Assembly (NCBI GenBank): GCA_035541775.1
Contig: DATKMP010000181.1
Span: 1-9,103, forward strand
Direction of reading: 5' to 3'
Source of the DNA: DATKMP01 sp035541775
GTDB taxonomy: Bacteria > Bacteroidota > Ignavibacteria > UBA10030
DNA length: 9,103 nt
Both the position numbers and the translations under genes were made by a program. Below the pieces are notes generated by a model. That model searched no databases and was not told the DNA's origin. It worked only from the letters and a program-made list of their open reading frames with translations. Numbering within the stretch: the first letter of the stretch is position 1; each line of letters starts with the position of its first letter. This document shows, in pieces, positions 1 through 5,170 of the stretch.

Positions 1-158
1 TTCTTTCTAAATGGATTTTGGATATGGTTCTAGCAATTTGGCAGGATCAAATAAAAAAAATCCACCATGATGTGCGCTGAGTATATTAAATGAAACGTCT
101 CCGGCTCCGAAAGGAAAAATGAATCAAAAAAATGTTTGCGTCATCTTTCATGAGTTCC
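1..158. other. Left-edge stretch with no gene that can be assigned
   Basis: No complete gene is visible here. On the plus strand, positions 3-80 are open and end in TGA, giving a 25-residue tail (LSKWILDMVLAIWQ...) that could be the 3' end of a gene entering from the left. On the minus strand, 123 down to 7 is open for 38 residues (FIFPFGAGDVSF...LEPYPKSI) and reads more like real protein. It has no start codon and is closed upstream by an in-frame TGA at 124-126. Both cannot be real, and neither has a recognisable family or a convincing ribosome binding site. The bidirectional terminator to the right would suit a gene ending on either side. Confidence 0.3.
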
Positions 159-203
159 AAAAAAAGCCGGAAACAATTTTGCTCTTATTGTTTCCGGTTT
201 TTT
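159..203. terminator. Bidirectional Rho-independent terminator
   Basis: A perfect 11-bp stem, CCGGAAACAAT (167-177) with ATTGTTTCCGG (187-197), encloses a 9-base loop. It is flanked by seven A on the left (159-165) and six T on the right (198-203), so it has a U-tract in both reading directions. It lies 28 bases beyond the stop codon of the minus-strand SPFH gene, which it very probably terminates. It would also stop any plus-strand transcript coming from the left edge. Confidence 0.9.
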
Positions 204-230
204 CATACAGAAAGGGAAATGCAATACGAG

Positions 231-1121
231 TTATTTCGTATCGAGAATCAGCGGCAGGCCGTCTTTGCCCGCGCCGATGACAATTACTTTGGTGTTCTGA
301 GAATTCGCTAATTTTTCCGTTGCTTCGATGCCTTTCCAGCGCAGCAGGGGTTCGCTAATGCCGCGTGCAACGATATTCTGAAAATCGGAAACGCCTTGTG
401 CTTCAATGCGCTTGCGTTCCGCTTCCTGCTTTTCTTTCGTCAACACAAATTGCATGCGCTGGCTTTCTTGTTCCATACGCAATTTTTCTTCGATGGCGGC
501 AGTCAACCCAGGCGGCAGTCCGATGCGTCGCAGCGGCGTGGATTCTATCGTCACACCGCGCGGCTCGACTAATTTTTCCAGATCCGTTAAAATGATCTGC
601 GCAAGCATCTCGCGTTCCGAAGTATAGAGCGCTTTCGCTTCATATCCTGCCGTAACACCGCGGGCAACGGAACGAAACTGCGGCTCGACGAGAATATCCA
701 CATAATTTTCTCCGACTGTTTTGTACACTTCTGCGGCTTTGTCGGGATTCAAATGAAAGAGCGCGCTGATTTCCAGTTGCACGGTCAACCCTTCTTTGGA
801 CGGAACATCCATCTCTTCTTTAATCTCCTGCGTCTTCACAGAAAATTTGACTATGCGCGCCATGGGATTGACGACATTGATGCCTGCTTTCAATGTGTTT
901 TCAGAAACCGTTCCGAAGAAATCTACTACGCCCACAGAACCGGCGGGAACGACGGTGAACAATTGCGCAAAGGCAATCAAGAAAAATAATATGGCAATGC
1001 CTCCCGCAACATTTGCCGAAGTTTCGAATTGCGGATTATGTTCGCCGACGAATTTTTTCCGCGATTGAAACCAGATGAAGCCCGCCGCGATAACGATCAG
1101 AATACTAAGAATGAATATCAT
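231..1121 (-). CDS. Prohibitin-like SPFH/Band 7 membrane protein
   Basis: The 296-residue product belongs to the SPFH (stomatin/prohibitin/flotillin/HflK-C) superfamily and most resembles prohibitin. Such proteins form large membrane-anchored ring or cage assemblies that organise membrane domains and modulate membrane proteases; that role is family knowledge. Residues 1-17 and about 38-58 are hydrophobic. The SPFH domain follows from VVPAGSVGVVDFFG (58-70), through INVVNPMARIVKFSVKTQEI and the EPQFRSVARGVTAGYEAKALYTSERE block (146-171). A charged helical region, EEKLRMEQESQRMQFVLTKEKQEAERKRIEAQG (211-243), probably mediates coiled-coil assembly. The end, SEPLLRWKGIEATEKLANSQNTKVIVIGAGKDGLPLIL, is typical of bacterial prohibitin homologues. 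The start is set by GGAGG four bases upstream of ATG. The gene is transcribed alone, divergently from the phosphatase gene, and ends at a strong terminator. The extra N-terminal hydrophobic segment distinguishes it from shorter prohibitins. The exact partner is unknown. Confidence 0.9.
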   Translation of the reverse strand: MIFILSILIVIAAGFIWFQSRKKFVGEHNPQFETSANVAGGIAILFFLIAFAQLFTVVPAGSVGVVDFFGTVSENTLKAGINVVNPMARIVKFSVKTQEIKEEMDVPSKEGLTVQLEISALFHLNPDKAAEVYKTVGENYVDILVEPQFRSVARGVTAGYEAKALYTSEREMLAQIILTDLEKLVEPRGVTIESTPLRRIGLPPGLTAAIEEKLRMEQESQRMQFVLTKEKQEAERKRIEAQGVSDFQNIVARGISEPLLRWKGIEATEKLANSQNTKVIVIGAGKDGLPLILDTK

Positions 1122-1125
1122 AATG

Positions 1126-1130
1126 CCTCC
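1126..1130 (-). promoter_or_regulatory. Shine-Dalgarno site of the SPFH gene
   Basis: GGAGG on the minus strand lies four bases before the ATG at 1121 and fixes that start. The divergent gap 1122-1274 must hold promoters for both neighbouring genes. I found no -35/-10 pair there that I would call with confidence. Confidence 0.75.
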
Positions 1131-1263
1131 AACGTGGATGATAAAGAATGTGAATAAGTGCCGACATCACTATCTATCGCAACGTACTGCTTTTTATTCA
1201 TTCCTGCAATTGATGAACAAGATGCAGTTTTAGAAAATATTTTTTCTTACTTTATAGCCATCC

Positions 1264-1269
1264 AAGGAG
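1264..1269 (+). promoter_or_regulatory. Shine-Dalgarno site that sets the phosphatase start
   Basis: AAGGAG lies five bases before the ATG at 1275. It decides against the longer reading from GTG 1158, whose 39 extra residues (MPTSLSIATYCFL...) match nothing expected at the N-terminus of this family. Confidence 0.8.
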
Positions 1270-1274
1270 ATGGT

Positions 1275-2048
1275 ATGTTAGAAATCGCAATTGAAGCTGC
1301 ATTGGAAGCCGGAAAATATCTCAAAACAAATATCGGCAATATTCAGCACGTTGAACGGAAAGACGGACAGGAAACAAACCTCGTTACTGAAATCGACAAA
1401 CGATCCGAACACATGATCATGGAAAGGATTCAACAGGATTTTCCCGATCATGATTTTCTGGGAGAGGAAACCGGCGGGCATAACATCAAGTCTGAATACC
1501 GCTGGATCATCGATCCGTTGGATGGCACGGTGAATTATACACACGGGCTGCCGTACTTTTGCGTTTCGATCGGATTAGAATATAAAGGCACCATACAATT
1601 AGGCGTCGTGTATGATCCGAGTGCAAACGAATTGTTCACGGCAGAACGGGGCAAGGGTGCCTATCTCAATCATGAACGCCTGCAAGTGACCAAGACCAAC
1701 AAATTAATTGAAAGCATGCTTGTTACAGGATTTCCGTACAACATCAACGAAAATCCAGACCACGCAATCGAACATTTCACAAATTTTTTAGCGGAAGCGC
1801 AAGCAATTCGGCGGCTTGGTTCTGCGGCGTTAGATCTTTGTTATGTGGCGGCCGGGCGGTTTGAAGGATTCTGGGAAGTGAATTTACATCCGTGGGATAT
1901 TGCGGCGGGTGTATTGATTTTGTTAGAAGCGGGCGGAACGTGGACAGATTTTCATGGATTGTTGACAAGTGTCTATAATCCGCAGCTGTTGGCTTCGAAC
2001 GGAACTATTCATAAAGAAATGATGCGCGTGTTGAAAAAAGCGCTTTAG
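1275..2048 (+). CDS. Inositol monophosphatase family protein (SuhB-like)
   Basis: The 257-residue protein has the usual length and motifs of the Mg2+-dependent, Li+-sensitive inositol monophosphatase family. These enzymes remove phosphate from inositol 1-phosphate and related sugar or nucleotide phosphates in the cytoplasm. Visible motifs are GEE at 63-65 (metal ligand Glu64), WIIDPLDGTVNYTHG at 77-91 (metal ligands Asp80 and Asp83) and LHPWDIAAGVLILLEAGG at 204-221 (Asp208), so all catalytic metal ligands are present. The start at 1275 is chosen from its ribosome binding site and from MLEIAIEAALEAG, the expected first helix. A GNAT gene follows after 23 bases on the same strand, probably on the same transcript. 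Substrate cannot be told from the sequence: inositol phosphate, histidinol phosphate, fructose bisphosphate and 3'-phosphoadenosine phosphate are all handled by relatives. The plain DPLDGTVNYTHG motif favours the SuhB/IMPase branch. Confidence 0.88.
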   Translation: MLEIAIEAALEAGKYLKTNIGNIQHVERKDGQETNLVTEIDKRSEHMIMERIQQDFPDHDFLGEETGGHNIKSEYRWIIDPLDGTVNYTHGLPYFCVSIGLEYKGTIQLGVVYDPSANELFTAERGKGAYLNHERLQVTKTNKLIESMLVTGFPYNINENPDHAIEHFTNFLAEAQAIRRLGSAALDLCYVAAGRFEGFWEVNLHPWDIAAGVLILLEAGGTWTDFHGLLTSVYNPQLLASNGTIHKEMMRVLKKAL

Positions 2049-2071
2049 CCGAATGGAGAGGATGACAAACG

Positions 2072-2581
2072 ATGGCCGCGATTGAAATTCTTCCGTTGCA
2101 AAAAGAATGCTGGCGCGAGGTTGAACGCATTTATTTAGAAGGCATTGCGACAAAAAATGCAACTTTCGAAACACAGGCGCCAAGCTGGGAAGCATGGGAT
2201 GTGGCACACCGAAGTGATTGTCGCATTGTCGCTAAAATAGACAACCGTATTGTTGGATGGGCTGCACTATCGCCGGTTTCGCGGAGAAGCGTTTATGCCG
2301 GCGTCGCGGAAATCAGTATTTATGTCGATAAGGAGTGCCGCCATCAAGGCGTCGGTTCCGCATTGATGAAGGCCATGATCGAGCAGAGTGAAGCCGGCGG
2401 CGTCTGGACTTTGCAGGCAGGAATTTTTCCGGAAAATATTGCAAGCATCGAATTGCACAAAAAGCATGGCTTTCGTATTCTCGGCATCAGAGAAAAAATC
2501 GGGATGATGGATGGGTGCTGGCGCGATCTTGCGTTCCTTGAACGAAGGAGCAAACAAGTAGTGAAGCCGCTACGCCGATAA
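2072..2581 (+). CDS. GNAT N-acetyltransferase, phosphinothricin/methionine sulfoximine type
   Basis: This 169-residue protein has the GNAT fold and matches the Pat/Bar/MddA branch. Those enzymes transfer acetyl from acetyl-CoA to the amino group of phosphinothricin, methionine sulfoximine or similar amino acids. The acetyl-CoA loop is visible as VAEISIYVDKECRHQGVGSALM (78-99), with the R/Q-x-x-G-x-G type signature RHQGVG at 90-95. Downstream, LQAGIFPENIASIELHKKHGFR (114-135) and the motif around DGCWRDLAFLERR (147-159) are characteristic of this branch. GGAGAGG at 2055-2061 lies ten bases before the ATG. It follows the phosphatase gene by 23 bases and is probably cotranscribed, but I see no functional link between the two. 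In most genomes such genes serve metabolite repair or mild detoxification rather than herbicide resistance. Native substrate unknown. Confidence 0.86.
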   Translation: MAAIEILPLQKECWREVERIYLEGIATKNATFETQAPSWEAWDVAHRSDCRIVAKIDNRIVGWAALSPVSRRSVYAGVAEISIYVDKECRHQGVGSALMKAMIEQSEAGGVWTLQAGIFPENIASIELHKKHGFRILGIREKIGMMDGCWRDLAFLERRSKQVVKPLRR

Positions 2582-2587
2582 GTTTTT

Positions 2588-2610
2588 AACTCTGTGAGTA
2601 GTTGAGAGTT
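2588..2610. terminator. Weak hairpin between convergent genes
   Basis: AACTCT (2588-2593) pairs with AGAGTT (2605-2610) across an 11-base loop, in the 39-base gap between the converging GNAT and rocD genes. A T-run lies on its left (2583-2587), which would serve minus-strand rocD poorly. On the right is ATATTTTTA at 2615-2623, which would serve the plus-strand pair. The stem is short and AT-rich, so terminator function is only possible. Confidence 0.3.
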
Positions 2611-2620
2611 GTGAATATTT

Positions 2621-3832
2621 TTATTCCAGCGTTGCAATAACTTTCTTGATACGTTCGAACGCCCAATCTAATTCTTCTTTCGTAATAACAAGCGGCGGAG
2701 CAAAACGGATAACGCACTCGTGCGTTTCTTTGCATAAAATTCCTTCGCGCATCAATGCCTCGCAACACGCACGCGCATTCCTATCCAGCACGACGCCGAT
2801 CCATAATCCTTTTCCGCGAACGTGAACGATATGGCTGCTGTGGATCGATTTTAATCGATCCATAAAATAATTTCCTAATTCAAACGAACGTTCTGCAAGT
2901 TTCTCTTCCAGCAAAACATCGAGCGAAGCCATGGCCGTTGCACACGCTAAGGGATTACCGCCGAAGGTCGAACCATGGTCGCCGGCTTGAAAAACTTCGA
3001 GCACTTCTTTATTCGCGAGCACTGCCGAAATAGGATAGAAGCCGCCACTGAGCGCTTTTCCGATGATGAGGACATCGGGGCGAATGTGTTCGTATTCGTA
3101 CGCAAACAGTTTTCCGCTTCGTCCTAATCCCGATTGGATTTCGTCGGCAATCAATAACACGTTATTCTTCCGACATAATTGCGCAGCTTGCTGCAAATAT
3201 CCTTCCGGCGGCACAACGATGCCCGCTTCTCCCTGAATCGGCTCGACCAGAAATGCGGCCGTGTTTGGCGTTATGGCTTTTTGTAAATCATCGATGTCGC
3301 CGAATTTCACAATCTTAAATCCGGGTGTAAAGGGGCCGAATCCAAAACGATATTGCTCTTCGGTTGAAAAACTAATGATGGTGGTTGTGCGGCCATGGAA
3401 ATTATCGGAGGCACAAATAATTTCGGCCTGCTGATCGGGAATACCTTTTACCGTGTAGCCCCATTTGCGCGCTGCTTTGATAGCGGTCTCGACGGCTTCT
3501 GCGCCGGAATTCATGAGCAGGGAAAGATCGTATCCGGTTATTTCATTCAATTTTTTGAAAAGGAGCGGAAGCTGGTTGTTCCGAAAGGCACGGCTGGTAA
3601 GCGTTACATGGCTCGCCTGCTCGACCAATGCCGCAAAAATTTTTGGATGGCAGTGCCCTTGATTCACTGCAGAGTATGCAGAAAGAAAGTCTAAATATTT
3701 TTTCCCTTCCACATCCGTTACCCAAACGCCTTGTGCTTGTTCAATTACGACATCTAACGGTCGATAATTGTGCGCACCGTATTGTTGTTCGATGGAAATA
3801 TATTCTTGCGAAGTAAAATGTTGCGATGCCAT
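2621..3832 (-). CDS. rocD: Ornithine--oxo-acid aminotransferase
   Basis: The 403-residue product is a class III PLP-dependent aminotransferase matching ornithine delta-aminotransferase. That enzyme converts ornithine and 2-oxoglutarate to glutamate-5-semialdehyde and glutamate, linking arginine/ornithine catabolism to proline and glutamate. The N-terminus YGAHNYRPLDVVI (18-30) is a RocD hallmark. Other landmarks are MNSGAEAVETAIKAARKW (107-124, cofactor phosphate region), NFHGRTTTIISFS (144-156), VEPIQGEAGI (196-205), LLIADEIQSGLGRSG (226-240, with Asp230 contacting the PLP ring nitrogen), IIGKALSGG (256-264, Schiff-base Lys259) and HGSTFGGNPLACA (286-298). Length is normal and no catalytic residue is missing. 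The start at 3832 is preferred over an in-frame ATG at 3880 because GAGGAGA lies just upstream and MASQHFTSQEYI is the usual family beginning. It is a single gene, divergent from menA. The closest alternative, acetylornithine aminotransferase (ArgD), lacks the YGAHNYRPL beginning. Confidence 0.93.
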   Translation of the reverse strand: MASQHFTSQEYISIEQQYGAHNYRPLDVVIEQAQGVWVTDVEGKKYLDFLSAYSAVNQGHCHPKIFAALVEQASHVTLTSRAFRNNQLPLLFKKLNEITGYDLSLLMNSGAEAVETAIKAARKWGYTVKGIPDQQAEIICASDNFHGRTTTIISFSTEEQYRFGFGPFTPGFKIVKFGDIDDLQKAITPNTAAFLVEPIQGEAGIVVPPEGYLQQAAQLCRKNNVLLIADEIQSGLGRSGKLFAYEYEHIRPDVLIIGKALSGGFYPISAVLANKEVLEVFQAGDHGSTFGGNPLACATAMASLDVLLEEKLAERSFELGNYFMDRLKSIHSSHIVHVRGKGLWIGVVLDRNARACCEALMREGILCKETHECVIRFAPPLVITKEELDWAFERIKKVIATLE

Positions 3833-3840
3833 TGTTGTTG

Positions 3841-3847
3841 TCTCCTC
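3841..3847 (-). promoter_or_regulatory. Shine-Dalgarno site that sets the rocD start
   Basis: GAGGAGA on the minus strand lies eight bases before the ATG at 3832. It falls inside the longer reading frame from 3880, which makes that upstream start unlikely. Confidence 0.75.
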
Positions 3848-3861
3848 TTCGTCTTGTTTGT

Positions 3862-3890
3862 AAGGTACACAATGAAACACGCGGGGTCAA
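3862..3890 (-). promoter_or_regulatory. Candidate promoter for rocD
   Basis: On the minus strand TTGACC (3890-3885) is followed after 17 bases by TACCTT (3867-3862). The -35 matches TTGACA at five of six bases but the -10 at only three of six. Transcription would start near 3855, giving a leader of about 23 bases that still includes the ribosome binding site. It also lies upstream of 3832 but inside the 3880 frame, in keeping with the shorter gene. Confidence 0.4.
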
Positions 3891-3911
3891 GTTGATGAAC
3901 GACATTCGTTA

Positions 3912-3940
3912 TTGACATCATCATTTTTGGAAAGTATATT
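3912..3940 (+). promoter_or_regulatory. Sigma70-type promoter of menA
   Basis: TTGACA (3912-3917) and TATATT (3935-3940) are separated by exactly 17 bases. This is a full -35 match and a five-of-six -10 match. Start of transcription is expected near 3947, leaving a leader of about 35 bases before the menA ATG. The rocD promoter candidate lies back-to-back, with its -35 21 bases to the left. A 5-bp inverted repeat with a 3-base centre, AACGA-CAT-TCGTT (3898-3910), sits between the two. Confidence 0.75.
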
Positions 3941-3971
3941 GCGTTAACGAACATGCACCATAACGTAACGC
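3941..3971. repeat. Palindromes in the menA leader, operator-like
   Basis: Immediately after the -10 lies CGTTAACG (3942-3949), a perfect 8-base palindrome. GCGTTAACG (3941-3949) can also pair with CGTAACGC (3964-3971), with one bulged A. This straddles the expected transcription start, where either a repressor site or a leader hairpin could act. No regulator is encoded in the window and the sites are short, so function is a guess. Confidence 0.3.
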
Positions 3972-3985
3972 TCATGGCACAATGA
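3953..3985 (+). CDS. Possible 10-codon leader ORF overlapping menA start
   Basis: ATG at 3953 opens a frame coding MHHNVTLMAQ and ending at TGA 3983-3985. That stop overlaps the menA ATG as ATGA (3982-3985). MenA has no recognisable ribosome binding site of its own, so stop-restart coupling from this small frame is conceivable. The small frame has no clear ribosome binding site either, and a frame this short is expected by chance. Confidence 0.2.
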   Translation: MHHNVTLMAQ

Positions 3986-4878
3986 AGATGTGGACATCAT
4001 GGCTTCACGCAGCGCGGCCCAAAACGCTGTCGCTTGCGATTGCAAGCACTATTCTCGGAAGTTTTTTGGCAGGTGCAGAACATCGCTTTAATCCCACAGT
4101 CTTTTTTCTTGCCTCGCTTACGACAGTGTTTCTTCAAATTCTTTCTAACTGCTCGAACGATTACGGAGATTATGCCAATGGAAAAGACACTGCGAAACGC
4201 ATTGGTCCGCGGCGGATGGTCCAGGCGGGAGAGATTTCTCCACGGCAAATGCGTATTGGTTTAATCGTTTTGGTGGTGATGACGCTTTGTTCCGGCATCG
4301 CACTTATTCATGTTGGCGCGAAAGGTGTCAGCGATGAAATATTTTGGTTTGTCATAGGGATCGCCGCGATCGCTGCTGCTATGAAGTACACTATCGGAAA
4401 AAATCCGTACGGGTACCGCGGGTGGGGCGATCTTTCCGTCTTTACGTTTTTCGGATTGACGGGAACCATCGGCACGTACTATTTGCACACGCACCATTTT
4501 TTGCCGGAAATTCTTTTACCTGCGGCATCGATTGGATTTTTAAGTACCGGTGTTTTAAATGTGAATAACATCCGCGATTATGAAACCGATAAAGCAACAT
4601 TGAAACGCACTATCGTGGTGATGATGGGAAGAGAAAAAGCGAAATGGTACCATGCTTTTTTATTGCTGGGTGCGGTGAGTACGGGAGTAACGTACACAAT
4701 GCTTAATTTTAAAACGGGATTTCAACTTTTGTTTCTCCTTGCAATACCATTGTTCATAAAAAATATGCAGGCGGTAGTACAACATACGCAGCCGCTCGAG
4801 TTAAATATCGAGTTGCGCGACCTGTCACTTGCCACGTTATTCTTTTCTCTTTGCTTTGGATTGGGAGTGATTTTGTAA
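3982..4878 (+). CDS. menA: 1,4-dihydroxy-2-naphthoate polyprenyltransferase (UbiA family)
   Basis: The 298-residue integral membrane protein is a UbiA-superfamily prenyltransferase matching MenA. MenA attaches the polyprenyl chain to 1,4-dihydroxy-2-naphthoate with loss of CO2, the membrane step before methylation to menaquinone. The start, WLHAARPKTLSLAIASTILGS, is typical. The first Asp-rich motif is NDYGDYANGKD (59-69), followed by the MenA-like TAKRIGPRRMVQAG (70-83). The second is NNIRDYETDKATLKRT (195-210). These bind the Mg2+-diphosphate of the prenyl donor. Seven to nine hydrophobic segments run through the protein. An in-frame TAA at 3961-3963 prevents a longer start, and 3982 or the ATG at 3988 remain; there is no obvious Shine-Dalgarno. 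The stop codon lies within the target duplication of the adjacent insertion element, yet the protein is full length. No other menaquinone genes are nearby. Confidence 0.92.
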   Translation: MKMWTSWLHAARPKTLSLAIASTILGSFLAGAEHRFNPTVFFLASLTTVFLQILSNCSNDYGDYANGKDTAKRIGPRRMVQAGEISPRQMRIGLIVLVVMTLCSGIALIHVGAKGVSDEIFWFVIGIAAIAAAMKYTIGKNPYGYRGWGDLSVFTFFGLTGTIGTYYLHTHHFLPEILLPAASIGFLSTGVLNVNNIRDYETDKATLKRTIVVMMGREKAKWYHAFLLLGAVSTGVTYTMLNFKTGFQLLFLLAIPLFIKNMQAVVQHTQPLELNIELRDLSLATLFFSLCFGLGVIL

Positions 4879-4882
4879 ATTT
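4875..4882. repeat. Target-site duplication, left copy
   Basis: GTAAATTT directly abuts the left end of the insertion element and is identical to the copy on the other side. It contains the menA stop codon (TAA, 4876-4878), so the element landed four bases after menA ended. Confidence 0.85.
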
Positions 4883-4898
4883 GGTAGTGTCTCAGTTT
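4883..4898 (+). repeat. Left terminal inverted repeat of the element
   Basis: GGTAGTGTCTCAGTTT pairs with the right end, differing at the fourth and eighth bases. The inner eight bases CTCAGTTT are identical in both ends. Confidence 0.8.
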
Positions 4899-4906
4899 AG
4901 TTCACC

Positions 4907-4975
4907 TGTCATGCCCGAATTTTGTTATCGGGCATCCAGAAACTGGATTCCCGCTTAAACCATGCGGGAATGACA
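4907..4975. repeat. Long imperfect palindrome inside the element
   Basis: Two 33-base arms (4907-4939 and 4943-4975) surround a 3-base centre, AAA. The outer ends TGTCAT/ATGACA and the inner ends ATCCAG/CTGGAT pair perfectly. Each arm also folds on itself: ATGCCCGA (4911-4918) with TCGGGCAT (4928-4935), and ATTCCCGC (4947-4954) with GCGGGAAT (4964-4971), both 8-bp perfect stems with 9-base loops. The single strand can therefore form a cloverleaf-like cruciform. Similar CTGGATTCCCGC/GCGGGAATGAC palindromes are, from memory, scattered between genes in many unrelated bacteria. No long T-run follows it, so I do not call it an intrinsic terminator. Confidence 0.85.
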
Positions 4976-5007
4976 CCGCTTATTATTTTCTTCAATCCTC
5001 AGAATTC

Positions 5008-5023
5008 AAACTGAGTCACCACC
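5008..5023 (-). repeat. Right terminal inverted repeat of the element
   Basis: Read on the minus strand this is GGTGGTGACTCAGTTT, a 14-of-16 match to the left end. Confidence 0.8.
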
Positions 5024-5031
5024 GTAAATTT
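5024..5031. repeat. Target-site duplication, right copy
   Basis: GTAAATTT follows the last base of the right inverted repeat without a gap and is identical to 4875-4882. The perfect identity suggests insertion was not very ancient, though short repeats can survive by chance. Confidence 0.85.
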
Positions 5032-5038
5032 ATTTCAA

Positions 5039-5067
5039 TTGACATTAAAATATTTAACTCTTATCAT
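5039..5067 (+). promoter_or_regulatory. Sigma70-type promoter of the envelope operon
   Basis: TTGACA (5039-5044) and TATCAT (5062-5067) are separated by 17 bases, with a full -35 and a five-of-six -10 match. Transcription is expected from about 5074, giving an unusually long leader of roughly 97 bases before the first gene. The -35 lies seven bases past the right target duplication, so the promoter is outside the element and was presumably there before it arrived. Confidence 0.65.
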
Positions 5068-5077
5068 CTTCTCATCG

Positions 5078-5127
5078 TACGATATGGTATTATGGCGGTT
5101 TTGCAGTTGTGTTTTTACCATATGGTT
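5078..5127. promoter_or_regulatory. Paired near-palindromic repeats in the operon leader
   Basis: TACGATATGGTA (5078-5089) and TACCATATGGTT (5116-5127) match at 10 of 12 bases and start 38 bases apart. The second contains a perfect 10-base palindrome, ACCATATGGT (5117-5126). The two copies can also pair with each other as ATATGGTA (5082-5089) and TACCATAT (5116-5123), an 8-bp stem with a 26-base loop. Being just after the expected transcription start, they could be twin operators or a leader RNA hairpin. The sequence alone does not decide which. Confidence 0.4.
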
Positions 5128-5170
5128 GCATCAACATTAATAATTTACAATCAATAAAAGAATTCGCACT

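Larger units (their letters stand above)
4883..5023. mobile_element. MITE-like non-autonomous insertion element, 141 bp
   Basis: The left end GGTAGTGTCTCAGTTT (4883-4898) and the reverse complement of the right end, GGTGGTGACTCAGTTT (5023-5008), match at 14 of 16 bases, so they are terminal inverted repeats. A perfect 8-bp duplication flanks the element. Inside is no coding frame of useful length but a long imperfect palindrome (4907-4975). It is therefore a short element moved in trans by a transposase not present in the window. Ends starting with GG together with 8-bp duplications occur in IS1595- and ISL3-type elements, but I cannot assign a family from ends alone. It separates menA from the following envelope operon and may affect read-through by its strong secondary structure. 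Confidence 0.85.

Noticed and set aside
124..126. TGA read as an amino acid in the left-edge remnant
   Set aside because: TGA closes the Ig-like lipoprotein gene at 8468-8470 and nothing else suggests recoding. A broken frame or chance is simpler.
365..1068. Plus-strand frames opposite the SPFH gene
   Set aside because: They are antisense shadows of a well-conserved gene, with no ribosome binding sites or protein-like content of their own.
1158..1274. N-terminal extension of the phosphatase from GTG 1158
   Set aside because: The 39 added residues look unlike the family, and a good ribosome binding site serves ATG 1275.
1122..1274. Promoters in the SPFH/phosphatase divergent gap
   Set aside because: Candidates such as TTGATG (1210-1215) lack a matching -10 at proper distance, and on the minus strand TTGCAG-N17-TACGTT is too weak to list.
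3395..3816. Plus-strand frames opposite rocD
   Set aside because: Antisense shadows. The minus-strand frame carries all RocD motifs.
3833..3880. N-terminal extension of ornithine aminotransferase from ATG 3880
   Set aside because: MFHCVPYKQDEEETTT is translated leader: it contains the Shine-Dalgarno of the ATG at 3832 and overlaps the candidate promoter.
4907..4975. The palindrome as a tRNA, CRISPR unit or intrinsic terminator
   Set aside because: It has no anticodon arm or CCA-type end, there is only one unit with no spacers, and no T-run follows the stem. It lies inside a bounded insertion element.
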